Below, piece by piece: positions 1 to 9,135 of a stretch of DNA of 64,000 bases. A model generated the notes under the pieces. That model saw only the letters and a list, made by a program, of their open reading frames with translations. It made no database searches and was not told the origin of the DNA. This DNA is from Caulobacter ginsengisoli (GTDB taxonomy: Bacteria; Pseudomonadota; Alphaproteobacteria; Caulobacterales; Caulobacteraceae): the NCBI RefSeq assembly GCF_030814835.1, contig NZ_JAUSVS010000001.1, forward strand, positions 873,001 through 937,000, read 5' to 3'. The position numbers were made by a program, and so were the translations under genes. The stretch's first letter is position 1. Each line of letters opens with the position of its first letter.

Positions 1-946
1 GGGCCAGACCCTGGACGATATCGTCACCGGCGTGCTGACCGGGCTGGGGCCGGTGCTGGACAGGGTCAAGCCCGACCGGGTCATCGTCCATGGCGACACC
101 ACCACCAGCTTCGCCGGCGCCCTGGCCGGCTTCCACCGCCAGATCCCGGTCGGCCATGTCGAGGCGGGCCTGCGCACCGGCGACCTGACCGCCCCCTGGC
201 CCGAGGAGATGAACCGCCGCTTCGTCGACCTAGTCGCCGACCTGTTGTGGGCCCCCACCGAGCACGCCGCCGCCGTGCTGCGGGGCGAAGGCGCGGCCCC
301 GGACAACATCCTGGTCACCGGCAATACCGTGGTCGATGCGCTGCAGACCACGGTTGGGCGGCTGCGGGCCGATCCGGGCCTGGCCGCCGAGCTGGACGCC
401 AAGGCCGGCTTCACCGCCCTGGGACGGCGGATGATCCTGGTCACCGGCCATCGGCGCGAGAACTTCGACGGGGGCCTGGCCGATGTCTGCGCCGCCCTCG
501 ACCGGCTGGCCTCGCGCGGCGATGTCGAGATCGTCTGGCCGGTGCATCCCAACCCGGTGGTCCGCCGCACCGTGGCCGAGCGGATGCAGGCCCGTGACTG
601 CGTCCATCTGATCGCCCCTCAGGACTATCTGGCCTTCACCCGGCTGATGGACCGCTGCGAGCTGATCATCACCGATTCCGGCGGCATCCAGGAGGAGGCC
701 CCCTCGCTGGGCAAGCCGGTCCTGGTCACCCGCGCCCAGACCGAGCGCGGCGAGGCCCTGACCGCCGGCACCGCGATTCTGGTCGGCACGGATACGGCGC
801 GGATCGTGGCCGAGGCCGAGCGGCTGCTGGACGACGCCGGCGCCTATCGCGCCATGGCGGCCCGGGCCAATCCGTTCGGCGACGGCGGGGCGGCGGCGCG
901 CATCGCCGACTCCATCCTGGCCAGGCACGGGGCCGGCGCCGCGTGA
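1..946 (+). CDS. wecB: UDP-N-acetylglucosamine 2-epimerase (non-hydrolysing), 5' partial
   Basis: The reading frame is open from base 2 and the start codon lies before the window, so this is a C-terminal fragment of about 314 residues (the family is usually about 370). It carries the family signatures in order: HGDTTTSF, VGHVEAGLRTG, PEEMNRR, TGNTVVDA, TGHRREN, VHPNP and TDSGGIQEEAPSLGKP. The family interconverts UDP-GlcNAc and UDP-ManNAc in the cytoplasm to supply ManNAc-type sugars for surface polysaccharides. Its stop overlaps the next start (GTGA), which makes it the upstream member of the glycan operon. The symbol rests on family resemblance; an epimerase for a different UDP-HexNAc derivative is possible. 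Confidence 0.88.
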   Translation, partial: GQTLDDIVTGVLTGLGPVLDRVKPDRVIVHGDTTTSFAGALAGFHRQIPVGHVEAGLRTGDLTAPWPEEMNRRFVDLVADLLWAPTEHAAAVLRGEGAAPDNILVTGNTVVDALQTTVGRLRADPGLAAELDAKAGFTALGRRMILVTGHRRENFDGGLADVCAALDRLASRGDVEIVWPVHPNPVVRRTVAERMQARDCVHLIAPQDYLAFTRLMDRCELIITDSGGIQEEAPSLGKPVLVTRAQTERGEALTAGTAILVGTDTARIVAEAERLLDDAGAYRAMAARANPFGDGGAAARIADSILARHGAGAA

Positions 947-2172
947 GGATCTGTGTCGTCACCTCGGCCGCCGCGAACGCCGAGCCGCGCGGCCCCCACC
1001 ACGCCGCCGCGGCTCAGGAAGCCTTTCCAGACGCCGAAGTCATCTTCCTGGACCTGCAGCCCCAGGGGGCGACGACCGCCGACCCGCCGGTGCTGACCCA
1101 GGCGCCAGGCGTTCGCCGCCTCACCGCGCGCTATCCGGTCCGCGGCGCGGGCGGACTGGCGATCGCCGCCCTGGCCTGGCGACGGTTTCGGGTTCGCCTG
1201 GCCCGCGCCTGGTTCCGGCTGACCGGCCAGATCACCGAGGCGCTGTTCGGCGCGCCGGTCATCGGCCTGACCGCCAGGCTCAAGGCGCTGCAGGCCGACC
1301 TCTACTACGCGCACAATATCGACACCCTGCTGCCGGCCGCCCGGGCGGCGATGGCCAGCGGCGGGAGTCTGGCCTTCGACAGCATGGAATATCATGCCGA
1401 CATGGGCGACTCCCAGGCGCCCGAGGAGGCGCGGGCCGTGCCGATCCTGCAGGCGCGCTGGCTGCCGCGCTGCGTGCTGGTGACCGCCGCCAGCGAAGTC
1501 CTGTCCGACGTCCTGGCCAGGGAATACGGCATCGCCCAGCCCCTGGCGCTCTACAACACGCCGGCCGTGGAGGCCGACCTCCCCGCCCCGCCCGACCAGG
1601 GGCTGTCGCTCTATTGGCGAAACTCGGTGGTGGGGTTTGGCCAGCGGGGCCTGGACGATGTCCTGGTCGCCATGACGCAGCTGCCGGCCGATGTCACCCT
1701 GTCGGTGCAGGGGCGTCCCCCTTTCGACGGCGGCGCGGCGCTGGCCCGGCGGGTGGCCGAGCTGGGCCTGGGAGACCGGGTCAGGGTCCTGCCGCCCTAC
1801 CGTCCTGCGGAGGCGGTGAAACTGGCCGCCGTCCATCATGTCGGCCTCTGTCTCGAGCGCCGTGGTCCGGCCAACCACACCTATACGGTGTCCAACAAGC
1901 TGTTCGACTACATGATGGGCGGACTGGCGGTGGTCGTGGCGAACCTGCCCGGCCTGAAGGTCATCGTCGACCGCTCGCAGGGCGGCCTGCTGTTCGAGCC
2001 GGGCTCGCCGGGCGATCTGGCGGCCCAGATCCGGCGGCTGCACGCCGACCCCAACCTGCGCGCGCAGTTGGCGGCCAACGCCCGGGCCTTCGCCCTGGCC
2101 GAGGGCAATGCGGGGGTTGACATGCAACGGTTCAGGACCGCTCTGAAGGCAGCCTTTCCCCCGCGAGCCTGA
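943..2172 (+). CDS. Glycosyltransferase, family 4-like
   Basis: A 409-residue cytosolic protein with a GTG start that overlaps the wecB stop by 4 bp. The N-terminal half has a GT-B fold look (MRICVVTSAAANAEPRG, then a segment beginning DLYYAHNIDTLLPA). The C-terminal half contains a sugar-nucleotide-binding type region around ANHTYTVSNKLFDYMMGGLA followed by VVVANLPGLK, as in group-1 glycosyltransferases. It probably adds one sugar to a lipid-linked repeat unit. Donor and acceptor cannot be read from the sequence. It sits in a run of overlapping glycosyltransferase genes. Confidence 0.8.
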   Translation: MRICVVTSAAANAEPRGPHHAAAAQEAFPDAEVIFLDLQPQGATTADPPVLTQAPGVRRLTARYPVRGAGGLAIAALAWRRFRVRLARAWFRLTGQITEALFGAPVIGLTARLKALQADLYYAHNIDTLLPAARAAMASGGSLAFDSMEYHADMGDSQAPEEARAVPILQARWLPRCVLVTAASEVLSDVLAREYGIAQPLALYNTPAVEADLPAPPDQGLSLYWRNSVVGFGQRGLDDVLVAMTQLPADVTLSVQGRPPFDGGAALARRVAELGLGDRVRVLPPYRPAEAVKLAAVHHVGLCLERRGPANHTYTVSNKLFDYMMGGLAVVVANLPGLKVIVDRSQGGLLFEPGSPGDLAAQIRRLHADPNLRAQLAANARAFALAEGNAGVDMQRFRTALKAAFPPRA

Positions 2173-2195
2173 CCGCCGCCGCCCGCTCGAGCCCT

Positions 2196-3488
2196 ATGCG
2201 TCAGCTACTTATCGTTTCACCGCATTTCCCACCGTCAGACGTGGTGGATATGCACCGGGTCAGGACCAGCTGCCGCTACTATGCCGATCACGGCTGGTCG
2301 CCGACGGTGCTGGCCGTGCGGCCCGAGGACTGCGGGCGGCTGATCGACGAGCGGCTGACCCAGACCGTGCCCAGCGAGATCCGGATCGTCCGGACGGGCG
2401 CCTTCCCCGAGCGCTGGGCTAGGCCGCTGGGGTTTTCGGCCCTGGCTTTCCGCGCCTGGCAGCCGCTGAAGGCCGCCGGCGACCGGCTCATTCGCGAGAT
2501 CTCGCCGGACCTGGTCTATTTCTCGACCACCGCCTTTCCGGTGATGGCCCTGGGGGACCGCTGGCGGCGCCGCTTCGCCACCCCTTTCGTGCTGGACCTG
2601 CACGATCCCTGGTACACGACCCCGCCGAGCGCCACGTCGTTTCGCCGGCCAGGCCTCAAGTCGCGGATGATGTACGCCATCCATCGGCGGCTCGAGGCGC
2701 GCGCCATGCGCTCGGTCAGCGGGCTGATCGCGGTCAGCGACCGTTATGTTCCGGCGCTCGAGACGGCCTACCCGCGGCTGGAAGGCGTGCCGCGCGACAC
2801 CATCCCCTTCGGCATCGAGGCCCTCGACTTCGAGGTCGCCCGGCGGACCGGCAAGCCCGTGTCGTCCGGCTTCGACCGCTCGACGACCAGGCTCGGCCTC
2901 TATGCCGGGCGGGTCAGCGACGGCATGCTGCCCACCCTCAAAATGCTGCTGGCGACCCTGGCGGCCGGCGCCGACCGGCCCGCCATCCGCGACTTCCGGC
3001 TGGGCTTTCTGGGCACGGGCTACCAGTTGAGCGGCAATCCCCTCATCGCCGCCCCGCTGGCGGACGAAATGGGGCTGCAGGAGGTGGTGCGGGAGCAGCC
3101 GGATCGGGTGTCGCTGATGGACAGCCTGTCCACCCTGGCCCAGGCCGATGTGCTGCTGATCCTGGGGTCCGAGGACAAGGCCTACCAGCCCTCCAAGCTG
3201 TTCCAGTATCTGGCGACCGACCGCCCGATCCTCTGCGTGGCGGCGGCCGATGCGCCGTTCGCCCGTCAGGTCGCCGGCCTGGACAGCGTCTTCCTGCTGG
3301 ACAGCGCCCGGCCGCCGCAGGACCAGGTCACGGCGTTGGCCGATTGGCTGGCCAGGGCAGCCGGGCGACCGGTCGAGGCCGAGCCGGGGCGCCAGGTCCT
3401 GGCCGAACAGTTCAGCGCCCGGGCGATGGCGGCGCGGGAGTGCGCCCTGTTCGACGCGGCCCTGGCCTCCGCCGGGACGGACCAATGA
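2196..3488 (+). CDS. Glycosyltransferase, family 4-like
   Basis: A 430-residue protein. The N-terminus (LIVSPHFPPSDVVDMHRVR) is typical of GT4-like enzymes that begin with a glycine/proline-rich donor-side loop. A segment LDLHDPWYTTPPS matches the D-x-x-D-P-W pattern seen in many of them, and QPSKLFQYLATDRPIL in the C-terminal domain corresponds to the SK-ef-Y motif that contacts the donor. It starts 23 bp after the previous gene. The specific sugar transferred is unknown. It shares an ATGA overlap with the next glycosyltransferase, so the two are almost certainly co-transcribed. Confidence 0.82.
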   Translation: MRQLLIVSPHFPPSDVVDMHRVRTSCRYYADHGWSPTVLAVRPEDCGRLIDERLTQTVPSEIRIVRTGAFPERWARPLGFSALAFRAWQPLKAAGDRLIREISPDLVYFSTTAFPVMALGDRWRRRFATPFVLDLHDPWYTTPPSATSFRRPGLKSRMMYAIHRRLEARAMRSVSGLIAVSDRYVPALETAYPRLEGVPRDTIPFGIEALDFEVARRTGKPVSSGFDRSTTRLGLYAGRVSDGMLPTLKMLLATLAAGADRPAIRDFRLGFLGTGYQLSGNPLIAAPLADEMGLQEVVREQPDRVSLMDSLSTLAQADVLLILGSEDKAYQPSKLFQYLATDRPILCVAAADAPFARQVAGLDSVFLLDSARPPQDQVTALADWLARAAGRPVEAEPGRQVLAEQFSARAMAARECALFDAALASAGTDQ

Positions 3489-4672
3489 CGAGCACGGCGG
3501 TCCCCGAGAACGGCATCCGCGTGCTGGCCCTGCTCAGCGGCGTGGTCATGTACGGCGCCGAACGCGCCAACCTGGAGGCGCTCAACGCGTTGATGGAAAA
3601 GGGCGCACGGGTGCAACTGCTGGTCTCCAGCGACCCCTGGGCCGAGCCGATGCGCAAGGAACTGGCGGCGCTCGGCTACGACCTGGCCTTCGCGCCCTAC
3701 ATCACCCCGCCGCGCCCGGACTATCCGATCAACCCGCTGATCAACTTCCCATGGGTCATCGCCCGGGCGAGCCTGGCCTTCCTGAACGCCAGGCGGCGGT
3801 TTCGGCCCACCCACATCCTGGCCAACACCCAGCTGAACGTGCTGAGCGTGCTGCCGGCCCTGGCGGTCACCCGCACGCCGCTGGTCTATCGCTGCGGCGA
3901 CAAGCCGGTCACCCACAACCGCCTCTACAGCCTGGTCTGGCGGTTCATCGTGCGGCGGGCCAGCGCCTTCGTCGCGGTCAGCCGGTTCATCGCCGACAAG
4001 ATGCGCGAGCATGGCGCGCCGGAGGAAGCGCTGCATGTCGTCTACAGCCGCCCGCCGGCCCGGGTCGTGACCGAGCCCTTCGACACCGCGCTGGTCGAGC
4101 CGGGCTGTTTCAACATCATGTTCGTCGGCCAGGTGAACGCCACCAAGGGCGCCGACTGCCTGGTCGAGGCCTTCGAGACGGTCGCGACCCGCCACCCCAA
4201 CGCCCGGCTGTTCATCGCCGGCCGGGTCTCCGACTGGGTGGGCGACGCCTGGGCCCGCGAGCTGCGCGACGCCACCCTCGCCAAGCCGGACCTGGCCGGC
4301 CGGGTGCATTTCCTGGGCTATCTCGAAGATGTCCCCGGCCTCTTGGCCCATGCCGATGTCGTGGCCGCGCCCACCGTGACCGACGAGCCCCTGGCCAATG
4401 TGGTGATGGAAGCCAAGAAGGCCGGCGCCCCGACCGTGGTCTTCCGCAGCGGCGGCCTGCCCGAAGTGATCGAGCACGGCGTCGACGGCTTCATCTGCGA
4501 GACGCGGACTGCCCAGGCCCTGGCCGACGCCCTGGATGCCTATGTCGCCGACCCGGCCATGGCCAAACGCCAGGGCGAGGCGGCGCGGGCTTCCCTGGCG
4601 CGGTTCGGGGTCAACGAGTTCGCCGAGCGCTGGACCGCCATCTACCGCGCCATCCAGAGGCCGGGCCGATGA
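3485..4672 (+). CDS. Glycosyltransferase, family 4
   Basis: 395 residues. I chose the ATG at 3485 because it gives the ATGA overlap with the upstream stop and begins directly before the first GT-B strand (RVLALLSGVVMYGAERANLE). The C-terminal domain shows FVGQVNATKGADCLVEAF and the donor-binding E-x7-E type segment (PLANVVMEAKKAGAPTVVF, then GGLPEVIEHGVDGFI), which is classic for retaining GT4 enzymes. The role is sugar addition during polysaccharide repeat assembly at the cytoplasmic face. The longer frame open upstream of 3485 overlaps the preceding gene and is not needed. Confidence 0.87.
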   Translation: MTSTAVPENGIRVLALLSGVVMYGAERANLEALNALMEKGARVQLLVSSDPWAEPMRKELAALGYDLAFAPYITPPRPDYPINPLINFPWVIARASLAFLNARRRFRPTHILANTQLNVLSVLPALAVTRTPLVYRCGDKPVTHNRLYSLVWRFIVRRASAFVAVSRFIADKMREHGAPEEALHVVYSRPPARVVTEPFDTALVEPGCFNIMFVGQVNATKGADCLVEAFETVATRHPNARLFIAGRVSDWVGDAWARELRDATLAKPDLAGRVHFLGYLEDVPGLLAHADVVAAPTVTDEPLANVVMEAKKAGAPTVVFRSGGLPEVIEHGVDGFICETRTAQALADALDAYVADPAMAKRQGEAARASLARFGVNEFAERWTAIYRAIQRPGR

Positions 4673-5607
4673 GCGCGACCCTCGCGGGCCTGACCCTGCC
4701 GCCGACCCGCCGTCCCAACCTGCTGGGCATCGGCGCGGCCAAGGCCGGCACCACCTGGCTGGCCGGCCTGCTGGCCGCCCACCCCGACATCTTCATGCCG
4801 CCGCAGAAGGAGCTCAACGCCCTGCACTACGGCAATCTGGCGGCGCGGCTGCACGAGTACCAGGCCTATTTCGACGCTGGCGAGACCCACGCCGTTCGCT
4901 GCGACTTCTCGGTGCGCTATCTGGCTTCGCCCCAGGCGCCGGCCGCCGCCGCCCAGCTGGCTCCCGACAGCCGCATCCTGGCCATCCTGCGCAACCCGGT
5001 CGACCAGCTGCAGTCGCACTACTGGCACCTGCGCCGGCAGAACTTCCATCACCACGCCCCGGTCGACCCCGCCCCCGACCTGTTCCAGGCGCTGGACCGG
5101 TTCGGCGATATCCTTCTGGAGCCGGCCCTCTACGGCAAGCATCTGACCCGCTGGCTGGAGCATTTCCCGCGCGAGCGGCTGCTGGTCCTCGATCATGCCG
5201 ACCTGGCGGGCGAGCGGCTGGGCCCGAGCCTGGAGCGCCTCTGCCGGTTCCTGGAGATCGAAAGCTTCGACTTCTCCGCCGCCGCCGCCGAGGCCTCGGC
5301 CGCCGAAAGCCGGGTGGGCGTGCAGCCGCGCGGCGGGCTGGCGGGGTTCCTCTATTCCCGCCTCTATGTCGGGGTGGCGCGCGGCCCTTACCAATGGGCC
5401 AAGCAGACCTTCGGCGTGAAGGCCATGGATTCGGTCAAGCGCGGGCTGAAGCTGCGCCAGGCTTCCGAGGCGGTGTTCTTCAAGCCGGGCTATCCCCGCC
5501 TGGATGCGACGGATCGGGCGCGGCTCTACGAGCGCATGGCCCCCGATATCGCCCAACTCGAGAGCTTGGGCCTCATCGACACCAGCCGCTGGAAGCCGGC
5601 CCCATGA
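4669..5607 (+). CDS. PAPS-dependent sulfotransferase
   Basis: 312 residues, starting at an ATG overlapping the previous stop. The N-terminal segment LGIGAAKAGTTWLAGLLAAHPDIFMP is the 5'-phosphosulfate-binding loop (KAGTTWL), followed by KELNALHYG. The 3'-phosphate-binding motif is RNPVDQLQSHYWH. This arrangement matches bacterial sulfotransferases that transfer sulfate from PAPS to a carbohydrate or lipid hydroxyl. Its place inside an uninterrupted glycosyltransferase operon suggests the polysaccharide is the acceptor. A second, divergent sulfotransferase lies at 10273-11166 on the other strand. Confidence 0.88.
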   Translation: MSATLAGLTLPPTRRPNLLGIGAAKAGTTWLAGLLAAHPDIFMPPQKELNALHYGNLAARLHEYQAYFDAGETHAVRCDFSVRYLASPQAPAAAAQLAPDSRILAILRNPVDQLQSHYWHLRRQNFHHHAPVDPAPDLFQALDRFGDILLEPALYGKHLTRWLEHFPRERLLVLDHADLAGERLGPSLERLCRFLEIESFDFSAAAAEASAAESRVGVQPRGGLAGFLYSRLYVGVARGPYQWAKQTFGVKAMDSVKRGLKLRQASEAVFFKPGYPRLDATDRARLYERMAPDIAQLESLGLIDTSRWKPAP

Positions 5608-6797
5608 AGCCCCGGCTCGGCATATTGCTGACTCATCCCGTCCAGTACTACAGCCCCTGGTTCCGCGCCCTGGCCCAGGCCAGCGACCTGACCGTCTACT
5701 ACGCTCATCAGCAGTCGGCCGAAGGTCAGGCCCAGGCCGGGTTCGGCACGGCCTTCGAGTGGGATGTGCCGCTCCTCGACGGCTATGACTGGCATTGGCT
5801 GACCAATGTCTCGCGCCGGCCGGGCCTGAGCCATTTCAACGGCTGCGATACGCCCGAGATCGCCCAGATCGTCCGGACCGGCCACTTCGACGCCTTCATC
5901 ATCTTCGGCTGGAACAAGAAGAGCTTCATCCAGGCCGGCTGGGCCTGCCATCGCAGTGGCACGCCCTGCTTCATCCGGCTCGACTCGCAGCTGGCCATGC
6001 AGGCCTCGCCGCTGAAGCGGGCGATCAAGCGGCTGGTCTATTCGGCCATCCTGCCCTGGGCCGCCCATTATCTGACCCCCGGGGTGCGGTCCGACGCTTA
6101 TCTGCGCCATTTCGGCGTTCCCGAGCGCCGCATCCACCGCCTGCCCCACATGATCGATGTCGACCGCTTCAGCGCCAGCGCCCAGGCGGCGCGGGTCTCC
6201 GGCGAGACGGCGGCGCTGCGGGCCCGGCATGGCGCGGGCGATGACGATTTCGTGCTGCTGTTCGCCGGCAAGCTGCTGGCCCGCAAGCGGCCGGGCCTGG
6301 TGCTCGAAGCCCTGCGCTGGCTGCGGACCAGCGATCCGAAGGCGGCGGCCAGGCTGAAGGTCTGGCTGGTGGGCGACGGGCCGCTGCGGGGCGAGTTGGA
6401 GGCCTTTACCGCCCAGCACGCCCTGCCCGTCAGCTTCCTCGGCTTCGTCAACCAGAGCGCCATTCCCACCGCCTATGCCGCCGCCGACTGCCTGGTCCTG
6501 CCCTCGAACGGCGAGGAGACCTGGGGCCTGGTGGTCAACGAGTCCTTCGCCTGCGGCCGCCCGGCCATAGTCTCGATCGAGGCCGGCTGCGCGCCCGACC
6601 TGATCGAGGACGGCGTCACCGGCTGGACGCTGCGCCATCCGGACGCCGACGCGCTGGCCAAGGTAATGGCGACCGCCCTCAGAGACGCCCGCCGGCTGCC
6701 CAACCAGGGCTTGGCGGCCAAGAACCTGGCCGGTAGCTACTCGACAGGCGTGGCGAGCTTGCTAGAAACGCTGTCGACGCTGAAGGCGAACCCGTGA
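5604..6797 (+). CDS. Glycosyltransferase, family 4
   Basis: 397 residues, with its ATG overlapping the sulfotransferase stop. The N-terminus (GILLTHPVQYYSPWFRALA) is characteristic of a GT4 subgroup found in exopolysaccharide loci. The C-terminal Rossmann domain has LLFAGKLLARKRPGLVLEAL and the donor-site segment PSNGEETWGLVVNESFACG, followed by GCAPDLIEDGVTGW. Cytoplasmic. The sugar donor cannot be assigned. It is part of the same translationally coupled operon and overlaps the next gene by 4 bp. Confidence 0.87.
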   Translation: MKPRLGILLTHPVQYYSPWFRALAQASDLTVYYAHQQSAEGQAQAGFGTAFEWDVPLLDGYDWHWLTNVSRRPGLSHFNGCDTPEIAQIVRTGHFDAFIIFGWNKKSFIQAGWACHRSGTPCFIRLDSQLAMQASPLKRAIKRLVYSAILPWAAHYLTPGVRSDAYLRHFGVPERRIHRLPHMIDVDRFSASAQAARVSGETAALRARHGAGDDDFVLLFAGKLLARKRPGLVLEALRWLRTSDPKAAARLKVWLVGDGPLRGELEAFTAQHALPVSFLGFVNQSAIPTAYAAADCLVLPSNGEETWGLVVNESFACGRPAIVSIEAGCAPDLIEDGVTGWTLRHPDADALAKVMATALRDARRLPNQGLAAKNLAGSYSTGVASLLETLSTLKANP

Positions 6798-7516
6798 CCA
6801 TGAGCCAGAGTACGGCGGTTTTCGACAAGTACGAGGCCATGGGCGCCTACCACTGGCGCGAGTGCGACCGCCGCTCCAAGGTCTACAACCCCCCGCTGGC
6901 CGCCCGCTACGAGATGGTCCTGCGCCAGGCGCCGCAAGGGCGGGTCCTGGATGTCGGGGCCGGCGACGGCTACCTCTCCGGCCGGCTCGCCGAGCAGTGC
7001 CGCGAGGTGGTGGGGTTGGAATACGAGCCATCGGGCGTGGCCCTGGCCCAGTCCATGCTGCAGGGCCGTGGCAATGTCAGCGTCCGGCAGGGCGACAGCT
7101 ACGCCCTGCCCTTCGAGGACGCCTCGTTCGACGGCGTGGTCATGGCCGATGTCATCGAGCATCTCGACGACCCGGACCGGGCGGTGGCCGAGATGGCCCG
7201 GGTCGTGCGCGACGACGGCGTGGTCCTGGTCACCACGCCCCACTGGCGCAGCGACCGGGTCTGGGACGAGCGGCATGTGATGGAATACACCGCCGAACAG
7301 CTGCGCGAGCGGATGGCGGCCAGCTTCGCCGAGGTCACCCTGCAGTTCGGCTGGCCCAAGGTCTGGTCCGATCTCTACCGGACGCGGGTCGGCTGGCGGC
7401 TGCTGCGCGCGGTCGGACGGCTGGGCGTGAACCCCTTCTTCGCCCAGAGCGACACCGCCGCGGGCCATTACCAGATTCTGGCCATCTGCCGGCGTCCGCG
7501 GAGAACCGCCGCATGA
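6794..7516 (+). CDS. Class I SAM-dependent methyltransferase
   Basis: 240 residues from the GTG at 6794, which overlaps the upstream stop; an ATG two codons later (6800) is an alternative. The SAM-binding motif I is RVLDVGAGDGYLSGRL, motif II has the acidic residue in GLEYEPSG, and DVIEHLDDPDRAVAEMARVVRDDG is the usual Methyltransf_11 region. The probable role is O- or N-methylation of a sugar or lipid-linked intermediate, inferred only from its location between a glycosyltransferase and a polymerase-like gene. It overlaps the next gene by 4 bp. Confidence 0.82.
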   Translation: MTMSQSTAVFDKYEAMGAYHWRECDRRSKVYNPPLAARYEMVLRQAPQGRVLDVGAGDGYLSGRLAEQCREVVGLEYEPSGVALAQSMLQGRGNVSVRQGDSYALPFEDASFDGVVMADVIEHLDDPDRAVAEMARVVRDDGVVLVTTPHWRSDRVWDERHVMEYTAEQLRERMAASFAEVTLQFGWPKVWSDLYRTRVGWRLLRAVGRLGVNPFFAQSDTAAGHYQILAICRRPRRTAA

Positions 7517-9132
7517 GCGACGTCGAACTGGCCCAGGCTTTCGAAGCGTCGGTCGCGCCGCCGCCGCGCGCCCGCAAGGCCAAGGCGCCGAAGGTCAACC
7601 TCTATCCGCTGCAACTGCCGCTGTTCCTGGTCGGGCTGGCCTTCGGCTTCGCCGCCCTGGTGCTGCAGGACTGGGTGGTGGCGGTCTGCATCACCACCCT
7701 GTTCACCCTGGTCGGCCTGATCTGGCGGGCCGACATGCTGCCCATCCTGCCGGCCTGCATATCCTTCCAGTGGCTGTCGGCGACGGCCGGCTACGTCTAC
7801 CAGCTCAACACCGGCAGGTTCCCGGGCGGAGGCTACCCGACCTCGCTGCCGATGACCCTTATGCTGGCCATGTTGGGCCTGACCGCAATGGTCGTGGGAC
7901 TGAGGATCGTCCTGACCGTGTTCAAGACCACGGTTTTTGAAAAGACCCTGGCGACCTCGGCGGCCTATGACCTGCGCAAGGTCTTCATGCTGACGATCGT
8001 GCTGTTCGCCGTCTACTACGTCGAGGACATCCTCCCCAAGGACATCTGGTTCGGCGGCGCCCAGATCATCGAGAACATCCTGTCGCTGCGTTTCGTGCCC
8101 TATTTCATCCTGCTGGTCGCCGCCTTCGAGCGCGGCAAGGGCTATGGCTATGTGTGGGGCGCGACCGCCTGGGTGCTGTTGCCCGGACTGCTGACCGGTT
8201 TCAGTGACTTCAAGGAACTGCTGCTGGTGGTCATCGTGGCCGCCCTGGCCCAGTGGCGGCCCTGGGTGCGCTCACGCCGCCAGGCGCGGGAAAACCGGCG
8301 GATCCTGGTGTTTGGAGCGATCGGCATCCTGGTCATCGGCATGTTCGGCATCGTGTGGTCGGGGGGCGTCAAGCGGGAGTGGCGCGACGAAATCTGGCAG
8401 GAGACGGTGACCGCCTCGCCCCTCGAACGGATGGAACTGTTCTTCGACGTGGTCGGCCGGGTGCTGCCCAAGCTGGATCTGGCCACGGCGGGCGAGTCCA
8501 TGGCCGGGCGCATGTCCAGCGGCACCCTGTATTTCTCCTACGTGGTCGATCGCGTGCCCCGGGTCGTGCCGCATGAGAACGGCAAGCTGTTCTCCCTGGC
8601 CATCGCCAACGCCACCCAGCCCCGGTTCCTGTTTCCCAACAAGGGCAACCTCGGGGGCGACAGCTGGCTGGTGCGCAAATATGCCGGAGTCAACGCGGCG
8701 GGCGATGAGGAAGGCGCCTCGATCGGTCTGGGCTACATGGCCGAGTTCTTCATCGACTTTGGCGTGCTGGGCGTGCTGGTTCTGGGAATATTCTGGGGCG
8801 CCTGCGGCGGCGGCGCGATCATCCTGCTGGCCAAGGCCAGTCCATCGCGAGAAATCTTCCTGGCGCTGATGATCGGGCTGTTCACCGGCTATTTCATGGG
8901 CTTCGACGGCAACTTCATCAAGATCTTCTCAGGGATGCTGCAGCGGACCCTGGTGGCGGGCGCGGTGATCGCCATCGCCGGACCCCACCTGCAGAAGATG
9001 ATGCTGATCCGGCGGCCCACCCATCGCCCATCGCCCACGGACGGCGGCCTGCACTACGCCTGGCCCGGCGCCGCCCAGTCGATGTCGCCGCCCATGATCG
9101 CGCCCGGCCCCATGGGCCGCGACGAAGCCTGA
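7513..9132 (+). CDS. O-antigen polymerase (Wzy)-like multispanning membrane protein
   Basis: 539 residues, with an ATG that overlaps the methyltransferase stop. A Lys/Pro-rich cytosolic N-terminus is followed by many hydrophobic segments (for example LFLVGLAFGFAALVLQDWVV, LAMLGLTAMVVGLRIVLTVF, FFIDFGVLGVLVLGIFWGAC). A large hydrophilic loop between about residues 290 and 400 precedes the last spans, as in Wzy-type polymerases. Such proteins join lipid-linked repeat units at the periplasmic face. Sequence conservation in this family is too low to be certain. Its position among glycosyltransferases and sulfotransferases supports the call. Confidence 0.68.
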   Translation: MSDVELAQAFEASVAPPPRARKAKAPKVNLYPLQLPLFLVGLAFGFAALVLQDWVVAVCITTLFTLVGLIWRADMLPILPACISFQWLSATAGYVYQLNTGRFPGGGYPTSLPMTLMLAMLGLTAMVVGLRIVLTVFKTTVFEKTLATSAAYDLRKVFMLTIVLFAVYYVEDILPKDIWFGGAQIIENILSLRFVPYFILLVAAFERGKGYGYVWGATAWVLLPGLLTGFSDFKELLLVVIVAALAQWRPWVRSRRQARENRRILVFGAIGILVIGMFGIVWSGGVKREWRDEIWQETVTASPLERMELFFDVVGRVLPKLDLATAGESMAGRMSSGTLYFSYVVDRVPRVVPHENGKLFSLAIANATQPRFLFPNKGNLGGDSWLVRKYAGVNAAGDEEGASIGLGYMAEFFIDFGVLGVLVLGIFWGACGGGAIILLAKASPSREIFLALMIGLFTGYFMGFDGNFIKIFSGMLQRTLVAGAVIAIAGPHLQKMMLIRRPTHRPSPTDGGLHYAWPGAAQSMSPPMIAPGPMGRDEA

Positions 9133-9135
9133 CCG

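Noticed and set aside
844..2127. Long minus-strand open frame (427 aa) opposite the first glycosyltransferase
   Set aside because: His/Arg/Gln/Gly-rich translation with no recognisable motif; it is a GC-driven antisense shadow of real plus-strand genes.
4536..6797. 753-aa plus-strand frame spanning sulfotransferase and glycosyltransferase
   Set aside because: It joins out-of-frame Arg/Pro-rich sequence to the real glycosyltransferase frame; the real start is the ATG at 5604 with a 4-bp overlap.
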